Below are positions 52,285 through 60,795 of a stretch of DNA of 64,000 nucleotides, one piece after another. The notes below the pieces were generated by a model that saw only the letters and a list, made by a program, of their open reading frames with translations, was not told the origin of the DNA and did no database searches. Position 1 is the first letter of the stretch. Every line of letters starts with the position of its first letter. Both the position numbers and the translations under genes were made by a program. Source of the DNA: Streptococcus mitis (GTDB taxonomy: Bacteria; Bacillota; Bacilli; Lactobacillales; Streptococcaceae); the NCBI RefSeq assembly GCF_016658865.1, contig NZ_CP067992.1, positions 639,001 through 703,000 of the forward strand, given 5' to 3'.

Positions 52285-53379
52285 ATGAGCAAGGAATTAC
52301 ACATTAACACAATTTTGGCCCAGGCGGGTATCAAATCAGATGAAGCGACAGGAGCTTTGGTGACACCGATTCATTTTTCGACGACTTATCAGCACCCAGA
52401 GTTTGGTCAGTCTACTGGATTTGACTATACGCGCACCAAAAACCCAACTCGCAGTAAGGCGGAAGAAGTCTTGGCGGCTATTGAGTCAGCAGACTATGCC
52501 CTAGCGACTAGCTCAGGTATGTCAGCTATTGTACTGGCCTTTAGTGTCTTCCCAGTAGGAAGTAAGGTCTTGGCTGTCCGTGACCTTTACGGTGGTTCTT
52601 TCCGCTGGTTCAACCAAGTGGAGCAAGAAGGCCGTTTCCATTTTACCTATGCCAATACAGAAGAAGAGTTGATTGCTGAGTTAGAAAAGGATGTGGATGT
52701 TCTCTATATCGAAACACCAACCAATCCCTTGATGTTGGAATTTGATATCGAAAAACTAGCAAAATTAGCTCATGCTAAGGGTGCCAAAGTGGTGGTGGAC
52801 AATACCTTCTACAGCCCTATCTACCAACGTCCGATTGAAGATGGAGCAGATATCGTTCTCCATTCAGCAACCAAGTATCTGGCAGGCCACAATGATGTCT
52901 TGGCTGGAGTGGTTGTGACCAATAGTTTAGAACTATACGAGAAACTCTTTTACAATCTCAATACGACAGGGGCAGTCTTGTCTCCATTTGACAGTTATCA
53001 ATTGATTCGTGGTCTCAAGACCTTATCTCTTCGTATGGAGCGCTCAACAGCCAATGCCCAAGAAGTGGTTGCCTTTTTGAAGGATTCTCCAGCAGTTAAG
53101 GAAGTTCTCTACACTGGTCGTGGAGGTATGATTTCCTTTAAAGTGGCGGATGAAACACGCATTCCACATATCTTGAATAGCCTCAAGGTTTTCTCTTTTG
53201 CCGAAAGTTTGGGTGGGGTAGAAAGTCTCATTACTTATCCAACGACGCAAACTCATGCTGATATTCCAGCAGAAGTGCGCCATTCTTATGGTTTGACAGA
53301 TGACCTCTTGCGTTTGTCGATTGGGATTGAGGATGCTAGAGATTTGATTGCAGATTTGCGCCAAGCCTTAGAAGGATAA
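52285..53379 (+). CDS. metB: Cystathionine gamma-synthase-type PLP enzyme
   Basis: A 364-residue Cys/Met metabolism PLP enzyme. The cofactor lysine is Lys197 in HSATKYLAGHND, and TSSGMSAIVLAFSVFPVGS is the phosphate-binding region. It probably condenses an activated homoserine with cysteine to cystathionine. A lyase or O-acylhomoserine sulfhydrylase role cannot be excluded by sequence. GGAGGTATTGT precedes the ATG. It lies 7 nt ahead of patB, which would cleave cystathionine to homocysteine, and the MET-box ties the pair to methionine need. Confidence 0.88.
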   Translation: MSKELHINTILAQAGIKSDEATGALVTPIHFSTTYQHPEFGQSTGFDYTRTKNPTRSKAEEVLAAIESADYALATSSGMSAIVLAFSVFPVGSKVLAVRDLYGGSFRWFNQVEQEGRFHFTYANTEEELIAELEKDVDVLYIETPTNPLMLEFDIEKLAKLAHAKGAKVVVDNTFYSPIYQRPIEDGADIVLHSATKYLAGHNDVLAGVVVTNSLELYEKLFYNLNTTGAVLSPFDSYQLIRGLKTLSLRMERSTANAQEVVAFLKDSPAVKEVLYTGRGGMISFKVADETRIPHILNSLKVFSFAESLGGVESLITYPTTQTHADIPAEVRHSYGLTDDLLRLSIGIEDARDLIADLRQALEG

Positions 53380-53386
53380 GATAAAG

Positions 53387-54553
53387 ATGGGAAAATATGA
53401 TTTTACAAGCATGCCCAATCGTTTAGGGCATCATACCTATAAATGGAAAGAAGCAGAAACGGATAGTGAAGTCCTACCAGCTTGGATAGCGGATATGGAC
53501 TTTGTAGTCTTGCCTGAAATCCGCCAAGCTGTGCAAACTTACGCTGATCAACTGGTTTATGGCTATACCTATGCCAGTGAAGAGTTAATTAAGGAAGTTC
53601 AAAAGTGGGAAGCCACACAACACGGTTACCACTTTGACAAAGAGGCTCTTGTCTTTATCGAGGGTGTGGTACCAGCCATCTCAACAGCTATTCAAGCCTT
53701 TACAAAAGAAGGCGAGGCAGTTCTGATTAACACACCAGTTTACCCACCTTTTGCTCGCAGTGTCAAGTTGAATAACCGCAGATTGATTACCAATTCTTTG
53801 GTGGAAAAGGATGGTCTGTTTGAGATTGACTTTGACCAATTGGAGAAGGATTTGGTAGAAGAGGATGTGAAACTCTATATCCTCTGCAACCCTCATAATC
53901 CTGGTGGACGTGTGTGGGAAAAGGAAGTGTTGGAGAAGATTGGCCAGCTCTGTCAAAAACATGGTGTTTTCTTGGTTTCAGATGAGATTCACCAAGATTT
54001 GGCCCTCTTTGGTCACAAACACCATTCTTTCAATACCATTAATCCTGCCTTTAAAGAATTTGCTATCGTCTTAAGCAGTGCTACTAAAACTTTTAACATC
54101 GCTGGAACAAAAAATTCCTATGCAGTCATTGAAAATCCTAAGTTGAGAGTGGCTTACCAGAAACGCCAGTTGGCTAATAATCAACATGAAATTTCAGGCT
54201 TGGGTTATCTGGCGACAGAAGCTGCTTATCGCTATGGGAAGGATTGGCTAGAGGAACTCAAGCAAGTCTTTGAAGACCATATTAATTATGTGGTAGATTT
54301 ATTTGGAAAAGAGACTAAAATCAAGGTCATGAAGCCGCAAGGAACCTACTTGATTTGGCTTGATTTTTCAGCCTATGACCTGACTGATGAAAGATTGCAA
54401 GAGCTGTTGAGAAATGAAGCCAAGGTTATCCTCAACCGTGGTTTGGATTTTGGAGAGGAAGGGAGTCTCCATGCCCGTCTCAATGTAGCTATGCCGAAGT
54501 CAGTACTAGAAGAGGTTTGCCAACGCATCGTGACCACTTTTGCTAAACTTTAA
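53387..54553 (+). CDS. patB: PatB/MalY-type C-S lyase (cystathionine beta-lyase)
   Basis: A 388-residue class I/II PLP enzyme of the MalY/PatB group. The Schiff-base lysine is Lys234 in SSATKTFNIAGTK; WIADMDFVVLPEI near the N-terminus and CNPHNPGGRVW are group hallmarks. It would cleave cystathionine to homocysteine, pyruvate and ammonia; many such enzymes also release H2S from cysteine. Second gene of the metB operon, with a terminator after it. Confidence 0.88.
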   Translation: MGKYDFTSMPNRLGHHTYKWKEAETDSEVLPAWIADMDFVVLPEIRQAVQTYADQLVYGYTYASEELIKEVQKWEATQHGYHFDKEALVFIEGVVPAISTAIQAFTKEGEAVLINTPVYPPFARSVKLNNRRLITNSLVEKDGLFEIDFDQLEKDLVEEDVKLYILCNPHNPGGRVWEKEVLEKIGQLCQKHGVFLVSDEIHQDLALFGHKHHSFNTINPAFKEFAIVLSSATKTFNIAGTKNSYAVIENPKLRVAYQKRQLANNQHEISGLGYLATEAAYRYGKDWLEELKQVFEDHINYVVDLFGKETKIKVMKPQGTYLIWLDFSAYDLTDERLQELLRNEAKVILNRGLDFGEEGSLHARLNVAMPKSVLEEVCQRIVTTFAKL

Positions 54554-54559
54554 AAATCC

Positions 54560-54598
54560 AGCCTTCTAGGAGAAAAGTATCCTTAGAAGGCTATTTTC
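54560..54598 (+). terminator. Terminator of metB-patB
   Basis: AGCCTTCTA plus GGA pairs with TCC plus TTAGAAGGCT with one bulge, followed by ATTTTC. Confidence 0.7.
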
Positions 54599-54611
54599 AT
54601 AGGGGAAAATA

Positions 54612-54620
54612 TGGTATAAT
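54612..54620 (+). promoter_or_regulatory. Extended -10 promoter of the SNF2 gene
   Basis: TGG-TATAAT at 54612-54620; no clear -35. Confidence 0.6.
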
Positions 54621-54645
54621 AAAAAGATAAGGTAAAGGTAAAAAT

Positions 54646-57600
54646 ATGGCTAAATTGATTCCGGGGAAAGTCCGTATCGAAGGCGTTGCCCTTTATGAAA
54701 CTGGTAAAGTTGACATCATCAAGGAAAAGAATAATCGGCTCTACGCTCGCGTCGCAGAAGAAGAACTGCGCTATAGTTTAGAGGATGATTTGGTTTTTTG
54801 TGCCTGCGATTTTTTCCAAAAGAGGGGCTACTGTGTGCATTTGGCAGCTCTGGAGCATTTTTTGAAAAATGATGAGCGTGGCCAAGAAATCTTGCAGAGT
54901 CTGGAAGAAGGTCATGAAGAAAAAGAAGCCGTTGAAACCAAGGTGACCTTGGGTGGTAAATTTTTGGACCGAATCTTGTCTCCAAAAGCAGAATGTGCCT
55001 ATGAATTATCGGCTGTGGGACAAGTGGAAGCAGGAACCAATCGTATCTTGTGGACTCTGAGAATCGGGCAAACCAATAGTCAAAAATACTATGTCATTCG
55101 GGATATTCCGCTCTTTTTAAAAGTCGTCGAGAAGAGAAAACCTTATATGATTGGAAAAACTTATGAGGAATCTCTGTCTTTGGAAGCCTTTGATGAGGCA
55201 AGTCAAGAGCTTCTGGCTTTTTTGCGGGGACTAACGGAGGAAGGACTTAGTCCAGATCTTTTTTTCCAAAACCAGGGTCGGCATCTCTTTTTTCCTCTGA
55301 CCTTTTTTGAGCAGGGTGTGAATTTACTGATGACCTTGCCGCATTTTCAATTTGACCATCAAGTAGATAGCTACCAAACCCTGATTTTTCAGGATTTGCA
55401 TGCGGGTGCTAATCTATTTGCCTTTATAGTAAAAGAATACTCGGATTATTTTGAAATGGAAATCAGTGAGAGTCCAAGAGTTAATGCCTTTTATCAGGGA
55501 GCTGTGCTTTTCCATAAAGGACAGGTTTATTTTCTAACAGACCAGCAGATGCGTCTTCTCAAGGAAATCAAAGCGCTGCCTGTGGATCAACATGGAAAGA
55601 AATACCTGCAATTTGATAGCAGTGACCGAGATAAGTTAGCTTCCTGTCTAACGCTCTTTAGCCAGATGGGCACCGTTTCAGCTCCAGAACGTCTACAAAT
55701 CAAAACTTTTTCGCCCTCTTTCTACTTTGACAGGGAAGAAGATAATCGGATTCGTTTAGAAATTCAGTTTGATTATGGAGATAAGCAGGTATCTAGTCGA
55801 CAAGAGCTAGAAGAATTGCCATTTTCGAGTGACGCGGACTTAGAAGAAAGAGTTTTCCAAGTCTGTTTGGCTGCGGGCTTTGAAGCAGACTTTCAATCTT
55901 GGCGTCAGGCCTTAAAAGCCGAGTCTGTCTATCATTTCTTCCATGAAATCATTCCAGTTTTTGAAAAACTCGGGAATGTTGATCTATCAGACAAGCTAGA
56001 AGAAATTTATAGCCTAGCAAGCCCTCAAGTGCAGATTGCTTCCAAGGGAGGCCTCTTGGAAATCCAGTTTGATTTTCAAGATATTGCCCAAGAGAAAATT
56101 GACCAAGCCATGCAGGCCTTGGTTGCCAATCAAGATTTTTACATTGGTGCGTCCAATCAAGTCTACTTTTTCGATGAAGAAACCAAGAAAATTCGCCAAA
56201 ATCTACAGGAACTGGGGCAGTTTGAATTAAAAGATGGGGCCTTGCAGGCTCGAAAATCTTTGGCTTATAGTTTAGCTCATCTCTTTGAAGGACGAGATCG
56301 TGTTTCTTTTTCACAAGAATTCCAGAATCTGGCCCAGGATTTGACGCATCCAGAGGACTTTCCTTTGCAAGCAACTCAGGTTCAGGCTGATTTACGAGAT
56401 TATCAGGAAAAGGGAATTCGTTGGTTGCAAATGCTCCATTATTATGGTTTTGGTGGGATTTTGGCTGATGATATGGGACTTGGTAAAACCCTGCAGACCA
56501 TTGCTTTTTTGACCAGTCAAGTGACAAAAGAAAGTCGGGTTTTGATTTTAGCGCCATCTGGTTTGATTTACAACTGGGCAGATGAGTTTCAGAAATTTGC
56601 TCCACAGTTGGATGTGGTTGTTGTTCATGGTTTGAAAGCTAGTCGTGAGGAGATTCTTGCCGAGAGCCATCAAATCTATGTGACGAGCTATGCTACCTTC
56701 CGTCAGGATAGTGATCTTTATCAGGGGATGGCCTTTGACTTCCTTTTCTTAGATGAAGCTCAGGTCATGAAAAATTCCCAAACTAAGATTGCCCAGACCT
56801 TGAGACAATTTGTGGTGCCGTCAGTCTTTGCCTTGTCAGGAACTCCTATTGAAAACCATCTGGGTGAGTTGTGGTCTATTTTCCAAATCGTCATGCCAGG
56901 ACTCTTGCCAAGCAAGAAAGAATTTATGAAATTACCAGCTGAGCGCGTTGCTCAGTTTATCAAACCTTTCGTTATGAGGCGCAAGAAAGAAGAAGTGCTG
57001 ACTGAATTACCAGACTTGATTGAAGTGGTTTACAAGAATGAACTGGAAGACCAGCAAAAGGCTATTTACCTAGCTCAGTTGCAACAGATGCGAGACCGTC
57101 TGGCTCAAGTGTCAGATCAGGAATTCCAGCGAAGTCGGGTGGAAATCTTGTCTGGTCTGATGCGCTTGCGCCAAATCTGTGACACCCCTGCCCTCTTTAT
57201 GGAGGATTATCAGGGTGCCAGTGGTAAACTGGATAGTCTCCGAGACCTGCTGGTACAGGTGGCAGACGGCGGACACCGTGTCTTGATTTTCTCGCAGTTC
57301 AAGGGAATGTTGGAAAAAATTGAACAAGAACTGCCAGACTTGGGCTTGACATCCTTTAAAATTACGGGTTCAACCCCAGCCATAGAAAGACAAGACATGA
57401 CTAAAGCCTTTAACCAAGGGGAAAGAGATGCCTTTCTGATTTCCCTCAAGGCTGGTGGTGTCGGTCTGAATCTGACAGGTGCTGATACGGTTATTTTGGT
57501 TGACCTTTGGTGGAATCCTGCGGTGGAAGCGCAAGCTATTGGCCGTGCCCATCGGATGGGGCAGGAAGAAACGGTTGAGGTTTATCGCTTAGTGACCAGG

Positions 57601-57744
57601 GGAACCATTGAAGAAAAAATTCAGGAACTCCAAGAACAAAAGAAACATCTGGTGTCACAAGTATTGGACGGCACAGAGTCACGTGGCAGTCTGACCCTAG
57701 CAGAAATTAGAGAAATTTTGGGAATTTCTGAAGCCAGCACTTGA
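54646..57744 (+). CDS. SNF2-family helicase with SWIM zinc finger
   Basis: A 1032-residue DNA-dependent ATPase. N-terminal SWIM-type CxCxnCxH zinc finger (CACDFFQKRGYCVH, about 52-65), a bacterial SNF2-associated middle region (about 90-560), then two helicase lobes. Walker A DDMGLGKTLQT at about 607, Walker B FLDEAQ at about 703 (a DEAQ box instead of the usual DEAH), and motif VI QAIGRAHRMGQ near 970. Such proteins remodel protein-DNA complexes, sometimes at RNA polymerase; no specific role is established. It is common in streptococci at this position. Confidence 0.9.
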   Translation: MAKLIPGKVRIEGVALYETGKVDIIKEKNNRLYARVAEEELRYSLEDDLVFCACDFFQKRGYCVHLAALEHFLKNDERGQEILQSLEEGHEEKEAVETKVTLGGKFLDRILSPKAECAYELSAVGQVEAGTNRILWTLRIGQTNSQKYYVIRDIPLFLKVVEKRKPYMIGKTYEESLSLEAFDEASQELLAFLRGLTEEGLSPDLFFQNQGRHLFFPLTFFEQGVNLLMTLPHFQFDHQVDSYQTLIFQDLHAGANLFAFIVKEYSDYFEMEISESPRVNAFYQGAVLFHKGQVYFLTDQQMRLLKEIKALPVDQHGKKYLQFDSSDRDKLASCLTLFSQMGTVSAPERLQIKTFSPSFYFDREEDNRIRLEIQFDYGDKQVSSRQELEELPFSSDADLEERVFQVCLAAGFEADFQSWRQALKAESVYHFFHEIIPVFEKLGNVDLSDKLEEIYSLASPQVQIASKGGLLEIQFDFQDIAQEKIDQAMQALVANQDFYIGASNQVYFFDEETKKIRQNLQELGQFELKDGALQARKSLAYSLAHLFEGRDRVSFSQEFQNLAQDLTHPEDFPLQATQVQADLRDYQEKGIRWLQMLHYYGFGGILADDMGLGKTLQTIAFLTSQVTKESRVLILAPSGLIYNWADEFQKFAPQLDVVVVHGLKASREEILAESHQIYVTSYATFRQDSDLYQGMAFDFLFLDEAQVMKNSQTKIAQTLRQFVVPSVFALSGTPIENHLGELWSIFQIVMPGLLPSKKEFMKLPAERVAQFIKPFVMRRKKEEVLTELPDLIEVVYKNELEDQQKAIYLAQLQQMRDRLAQVSDQEFQRSRVEILSGLMRLRQICDTPALFMEDYQGASGKLDSLRDLLVQVADGGHRVLIFSQFKGMLEKIEQELPDLGLTSFKITGSTPAIERQDMTKAFNQGERDAFLISLKAGGVGLNLTGADTVILVDLWWNPAVEAQAIGRAHRMGQEETVEVYRLVTRGTIEEKIQELQEQKKHLVSQVLDGTESRGSLTLAEIREILGISEAST

Positions 57745-57768
57745 AAAATCAAGACAATACGCTATAAT
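57741..57768 (+). promoter_or_regulatory. Promoter of the 57792 gene and murC
   Basis: TTGAAA (57741-57746, overlapping the SNF2 stop codon), a 16-bp spacer and TATAAT (57763-57768). Confidence 0.65.
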
Positions 57769-57791
57769 GAAGTGTTGAAAGGAAATAGAAA

Positions 57792-58409
57792 ATGAGAGAA
57801 GAACGATTTCCATTGGTGTCAGATGATGAGATCATGTTGACTGAGATGCCGGTTATGGACCTCTATGATGAATCTGACTTTATCAGTAATATCAAGGGAG
57901 AATACCGTGATAAGAATTATCTGGAGTGGGCCCCTATTACTGAAGAAAAACCAGTAAAACAGATTGAAAAGCCAGTCGAGAAACCTAAGAGGGCTGGTTT
58001 AGGAGTTAAAAAAGAAGGAAAGAGCTATGCGGAGGTTGCACGTGAAGAAGCGCGTGCGGATTTGAAAAAGAAGCGCTCAGCAAGCTATCTGACTAAGGAT
58101 ATTACTCCTACAAGACGCCATCCTCAGCCAAGTCTAGTTAGACAGGGCAATCAACCTACAGCTCCTTTCCAAAAGGAAAATCCTGGTGAATTTGTCAAAT
58201 ACAGTCAAAAATTGACTCAGTCTCATTACATCTTGGCGGAAGAAGTGAACAATATGTCGACTCAAGCTGAGTCGAAAGAAACTTCAAGTCCAAAGAAAAA
58301 CAACTATGATTTTCTGAAGAAGAGCCAAATCTACAATAAAAAGAATCAACAAAAAGAACAAGAACGTCAGGTGGCCCAAGAGTTGAATCTGACAAGAATT
58401 ACGGAATAG
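57792..58409 (+). CDS. Hydrophilic protein of unknown function before murC
   Basis: A 205-residue, highly charged and probably disordered protein. It starts [19 protein letters not shown], has an acidic N-terminal part with [12 protein letters not shown] and YLEWAPI, then Lys/Glu/Pro- and Arg-rich middle and C-terminal parts ([33 protein letters not shown]). No membrane segment, signal peptide or known domain is seen. GAAAGGAAA precedes the ATG. It lies 10 nt ahead of murC and is probably cotranscribed, so a role in wall synthesis or division is possible but unsupported by sequence. Confidence 0.75.
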   Translation: MREERFPLVSDDEIMLTEMPVMDLYDESDFISNIKGEYRDKNYLEWAPITEEKPVKQIEKPVEKPKRAGLGVKKEGKSYAEVAREEARADLKKKRSASYLTKDITPTRRHPQPSLVRQGNQPTAPFQKENPGEFVKYSQKLTQSHYILAEEVNNMSTQAESKETSSPKKNNYDFLKKSQIYNKKNQQKEQERQVAQELNLTRITE

Positions 58410-58419
58410 GGGAGAAAAC

Positions 58420-59754
58420 ATGTCAAAGACATATCATTTTATCGGAATTAAGGGATCAGGTATGAGTGCCTTGGCCTTGATGTTGCACCAAATGGGGCAT
58501 AAGGTACAGGGATCAGATGTTGAAAAGTACTACTTTACTCAACGTGGTCTTGAGCAGGCAGGGATTACTATTCTTCCTTTTGATGAAAAAAATCTAGACG
58601 GTGATATGGAAATTATCGCTGGAAATGCCTTTCGTCCAGATAACAACGTCGAAATTGCCTATGCGGACCAAAATGGCATTAGCTACAAACGTTACCATGA
58701 GTTCCTAGGTAGCTTTATGCGTGACTTTGTCAGCATGGGAGTAGCTGGAGCGCATGGAAAAACTTCAACTACTGGGATGTTGTCTCATGTCTTGTCTCAC
58801 ATTACAGATACTAGCTTCTTGATTGGAGACGGGACTGGTCGTGGTTCGGCCAATGCTAAATATTTTGTCTTTGAATCTGACGAATACGAGCGTCACTTTA
58901 TGCCTTATCACCCAGAATACTCTATTATCACCAACATTGACTTTGACCATCCAGACTATTTCACAAGTCTAGAGGATGTTTTCAATGCCTTTAACGACTA
59001 TGCTAAACAAATTACCAAAGGTTTGTTTATCTACGGAGAAGATGCTGAATTGCGTAAGATTACGTCTGATGCACCAATTTATTATTATGGTTTTGAAGCA
59101 GAAGGTAATGACTTTGTAGCTAGTGATCTTCTTCGTTCAACAACTGGTTCAACCTTCACAGTTCACTTCCGTGGACAAGAGCTGGGTCAATTCCACATTC
59201 CAACCTTTGGTCGTCACAATATCATGAATGCAACAGCTGTTATTGGTCTTCTTTACACAGCAGGATTTGATTTAAACTTGGTGCGTGAACACCTGAAAAC
59301 ATTTGCCGGTGTTAAGCGTCGTTTCACTGAGAAAATTGTCAATGATACGGTGATTATCGATGACTTTGCCCACCATCCAACAGAAATTATTGCGACCTTG
59401 GATGCGGCTCGTCAGAAATACCCAAGCAAGGAAATTGTTGCAGTCTTCCAACCGCATACTTTTACAAGAACCATTGCCTTGTTGGACGAATTTGCCCACG
59501 CTTTGAACCAAGCGGATGCTGTTTATCTAGCCCAAATTTATGGATCTGCTCGTGAAGTAGACCATGGTGATGTTAAGGTAGAAGACCTAGCCAATAAAAT
59601 CAATAAGAAACACCAAGTGATTACTGTTGAAAATGTTTCTCCACTCCTAGACCATGACAATGCTGTTTACGTCTTTATGGGAGCAGGAGATATCCAAACC
59701 TATGAATATTCATTCGAGCGTCTCTTGTCTAACCTGACAAGCAATGTTCAATAG
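58420..59754 (+). CDS. murC: UDP-N-acetylmuramate--L-alanine ligase
   Basis: A 444-residue Mur ligase that adds the first amino acid to UDP-MurNAc. The N-terminal Rossmann segment [14 protein letters not shown] (about 5-18) binds UDP, the P-loop is [11 protein letters not shown] (about 110-120), and [10 protein letters not shown] is the third-domain family motif. Length is standard. GGGGAGAAAAC precedes the ATG. It acts just before murE in the same pathway. Confidence 0.96.
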   Translation: MSKTYHFIGIKGSGMSALALMLHQMGHKVQGSDVEKYYFTQRGLEQAGITILPFDEKNLDGDMEIIAGNAFRPDNNVEIAYADQNGISYKRYHEFLGSFMRDFVSMGVAGAHGKTSTTGMLSHVLSHITDTSFLIGDGTGRGSANAKYFVFESDEYERHFMPYHPEYSIITNIDFDHPDYFTSLEDVFNAFNDYAKQITKGLFIYGEDAELRKITSDAPIYYYGFEAEGNDFVASDLLRSTTGSTFTVHFRGQELGQFHIPTFGRHNIMNATAVIGLLYTAGFDLNLVREHLKTFAGVKRRFTEKIVNDTVIIDDFAHHPTEIIATLDAARQKYPSKEIVAVFQPHTFTRTIALLDEFAHALNQADAVYLAQIYGSAREVDHGDVKVEDLANKINKKHQVITVENVSPLLDHDNAVYVFMGAGDIQTYEYSFERLLSNLTSNVQ

Positions 59755-59763
59755 GAAGTTCTC

Positions 59764-60225
59764 ATGGAAATTCCAATTAAAATCATTCGGGCAAGTAAGT
59801 CTGATTTAACTGAGATAGAGGCACTTCAGGCCTCATCTTTTCCAGCTGAAAAGCAGCAACCTTCCCATATTTTAGAAGAAAGTATCCGTAAGTGTGCGGA
59901 TACCTTTCTTCTAGCTAGGGATGAAAATCAGCTTCTGGGCTATGTTCTAGGCGATCCTCAGCCACATAATCCGCAATGTCTAGAAATGCATTCTTTAGTC
60001 ATTGACTCTGGCCATCAGAGACAGGGCTTGGGCACGCTTCTTCTTGCAGCCTTGAAAGAGGTGGCGGTTGAGCTGGATTACAAAGCTATTCGTTTGAAGA
60101 GTCCTGATGAGTTGCTATCCTATTTTGAAATGAACGGTTTTATTGATGAAGAAACTTCCCTTTATGCAGCTAGTCAAGGTTTTAGTATGATTTGGTTTAA
60201 TCCCTTTTATCTGGAGGCACAATGA
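59764..60225 (+). CDS. GNAT-family acetyltransferase 1
   Basis: A 153-residue acetyltransferase. Acetyl-CoA motif in SLVIDSGHQRQGLGTLLLAA (R/QxxGxG pattern, about 80-98). Substrate unknown; arylalkylamine-type or RimI-like members look similar. It starts 9 nt after murC, and its stop overlaps the next start (ATGA), so the two GNATs are translationally coupled. Confidence 0.85.
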   Translation: MEIPIKIIRASKSDLTEIEALQASSFPAEKQQPSHILEESIRKCADTFLLARDENQLLGYVLGDPQPHNPQCLEMHSLVIDSGHQRQGLGTLLLAALKEVAVELDYKAIRLKSPDELLSYFEMNGFIDEETSLYAASQGFSMIWFNPFYLEAQ

Positions 60226-60716
60226 AAATCAGGAAAGCAAGATTAGAAGATTTAGATCGTATCGTTGAGATTGAACTAGAAAATTTCTCACTTGAAGAAG
60301 CCATTCCTCGCTCGGTTTTTGAAGCTCATTTGCGAAAAATTCAGACCTCGTTTCTAGTTGCAGAAAAAGAAGGCAGAATCATGGGGTATATAGAAGGGCC
60401 AGTTGGACCATACCGCCATCTGCAAGATCAGTCTTTTACAGAAGAGATAGAAGATTATAGTCATGAGCCGAGTGGTTATATCTCTGTGACCTGTCTTTCT
60501 ATTGCCAAGGAAGCACAGGGCCTTGGACTTGGTCAAAAATTATTAACAGCCTTGAAAGAGTTGGCTCTTGAACACGAAAGAGAAGGTATTAACCTAACCT
60601 GTCATGACTATCTCATCGCCTACTACGAAAAACATGGATTTGTCAATGAAGGCCGGTCTCAGTCAACCTTTGCAGGGGAAACCTGGTATGATATGGTCTG
60701 GGAAGCTAAAAAATAA
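60222..60716 (+). CDS. GNAT-family acetyltransferase 2
   Basis: A 164-residue acetyltransferase homologous in layout to the preceding one (MKIRKARLEDLDRIVEIELE; CLSIAKEAQGLGLGQKLL as the acetyl-CoA motif; YYEKHGFVNEG). A tandem duplication is likely, though the two have diverged substantially. Substrate unknown. GGAGGCACA precedes the ATG. Confidence 0.85.
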   Translation: MKIRKARLEDLDRIVEIELENFSLEEAIPRSVFEAHLRKIQTSFLVAEKEGRIMGYIEGPVGPYRHLQDQSFTEEIEDYSHEPSGYISVTCLSIAKEAQGLGLGQKLLTALKELALEHEREGINLTCHDYLIAYYEKHGFVNEGRSQSTFAGETWYDMVWEAKK

Positions 60717-60719
60717 GCG

Positions 60720-60745
60720 AGAAAAGCATGCTAGGTTGCTTTTCT
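60720..60745 (+). terminator. Terminator after the GNAT pair
   Basis: AGAAAAGCA (60720-60728) pairs with TGCTTTTCT (60737-60745). The 3' arm overlaps the -35 box of mltG. Confidence 0.65.
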
Positions 60746-60764
60746 TTCGTTTTTAAGATATAAT
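60736..60764 (+). promoter_or_regulatory. Promoter of mltG
   Basis: TTGCTT (60736-60741), a 17-bp spacer and TATAAT (60759-60764). Confidence 0.7.
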
Positions 60765-60795
60765 ATTATGGATTGTCAACGAGGAGGATAAACTT

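Noticed and set aside
55949..56605. A 218-codon minus-strand frame within the SNF2 gene.
   Set aside because: The plus-strand helicase is intact there; the antisense frame is compositionally odd and lacks a start signal.
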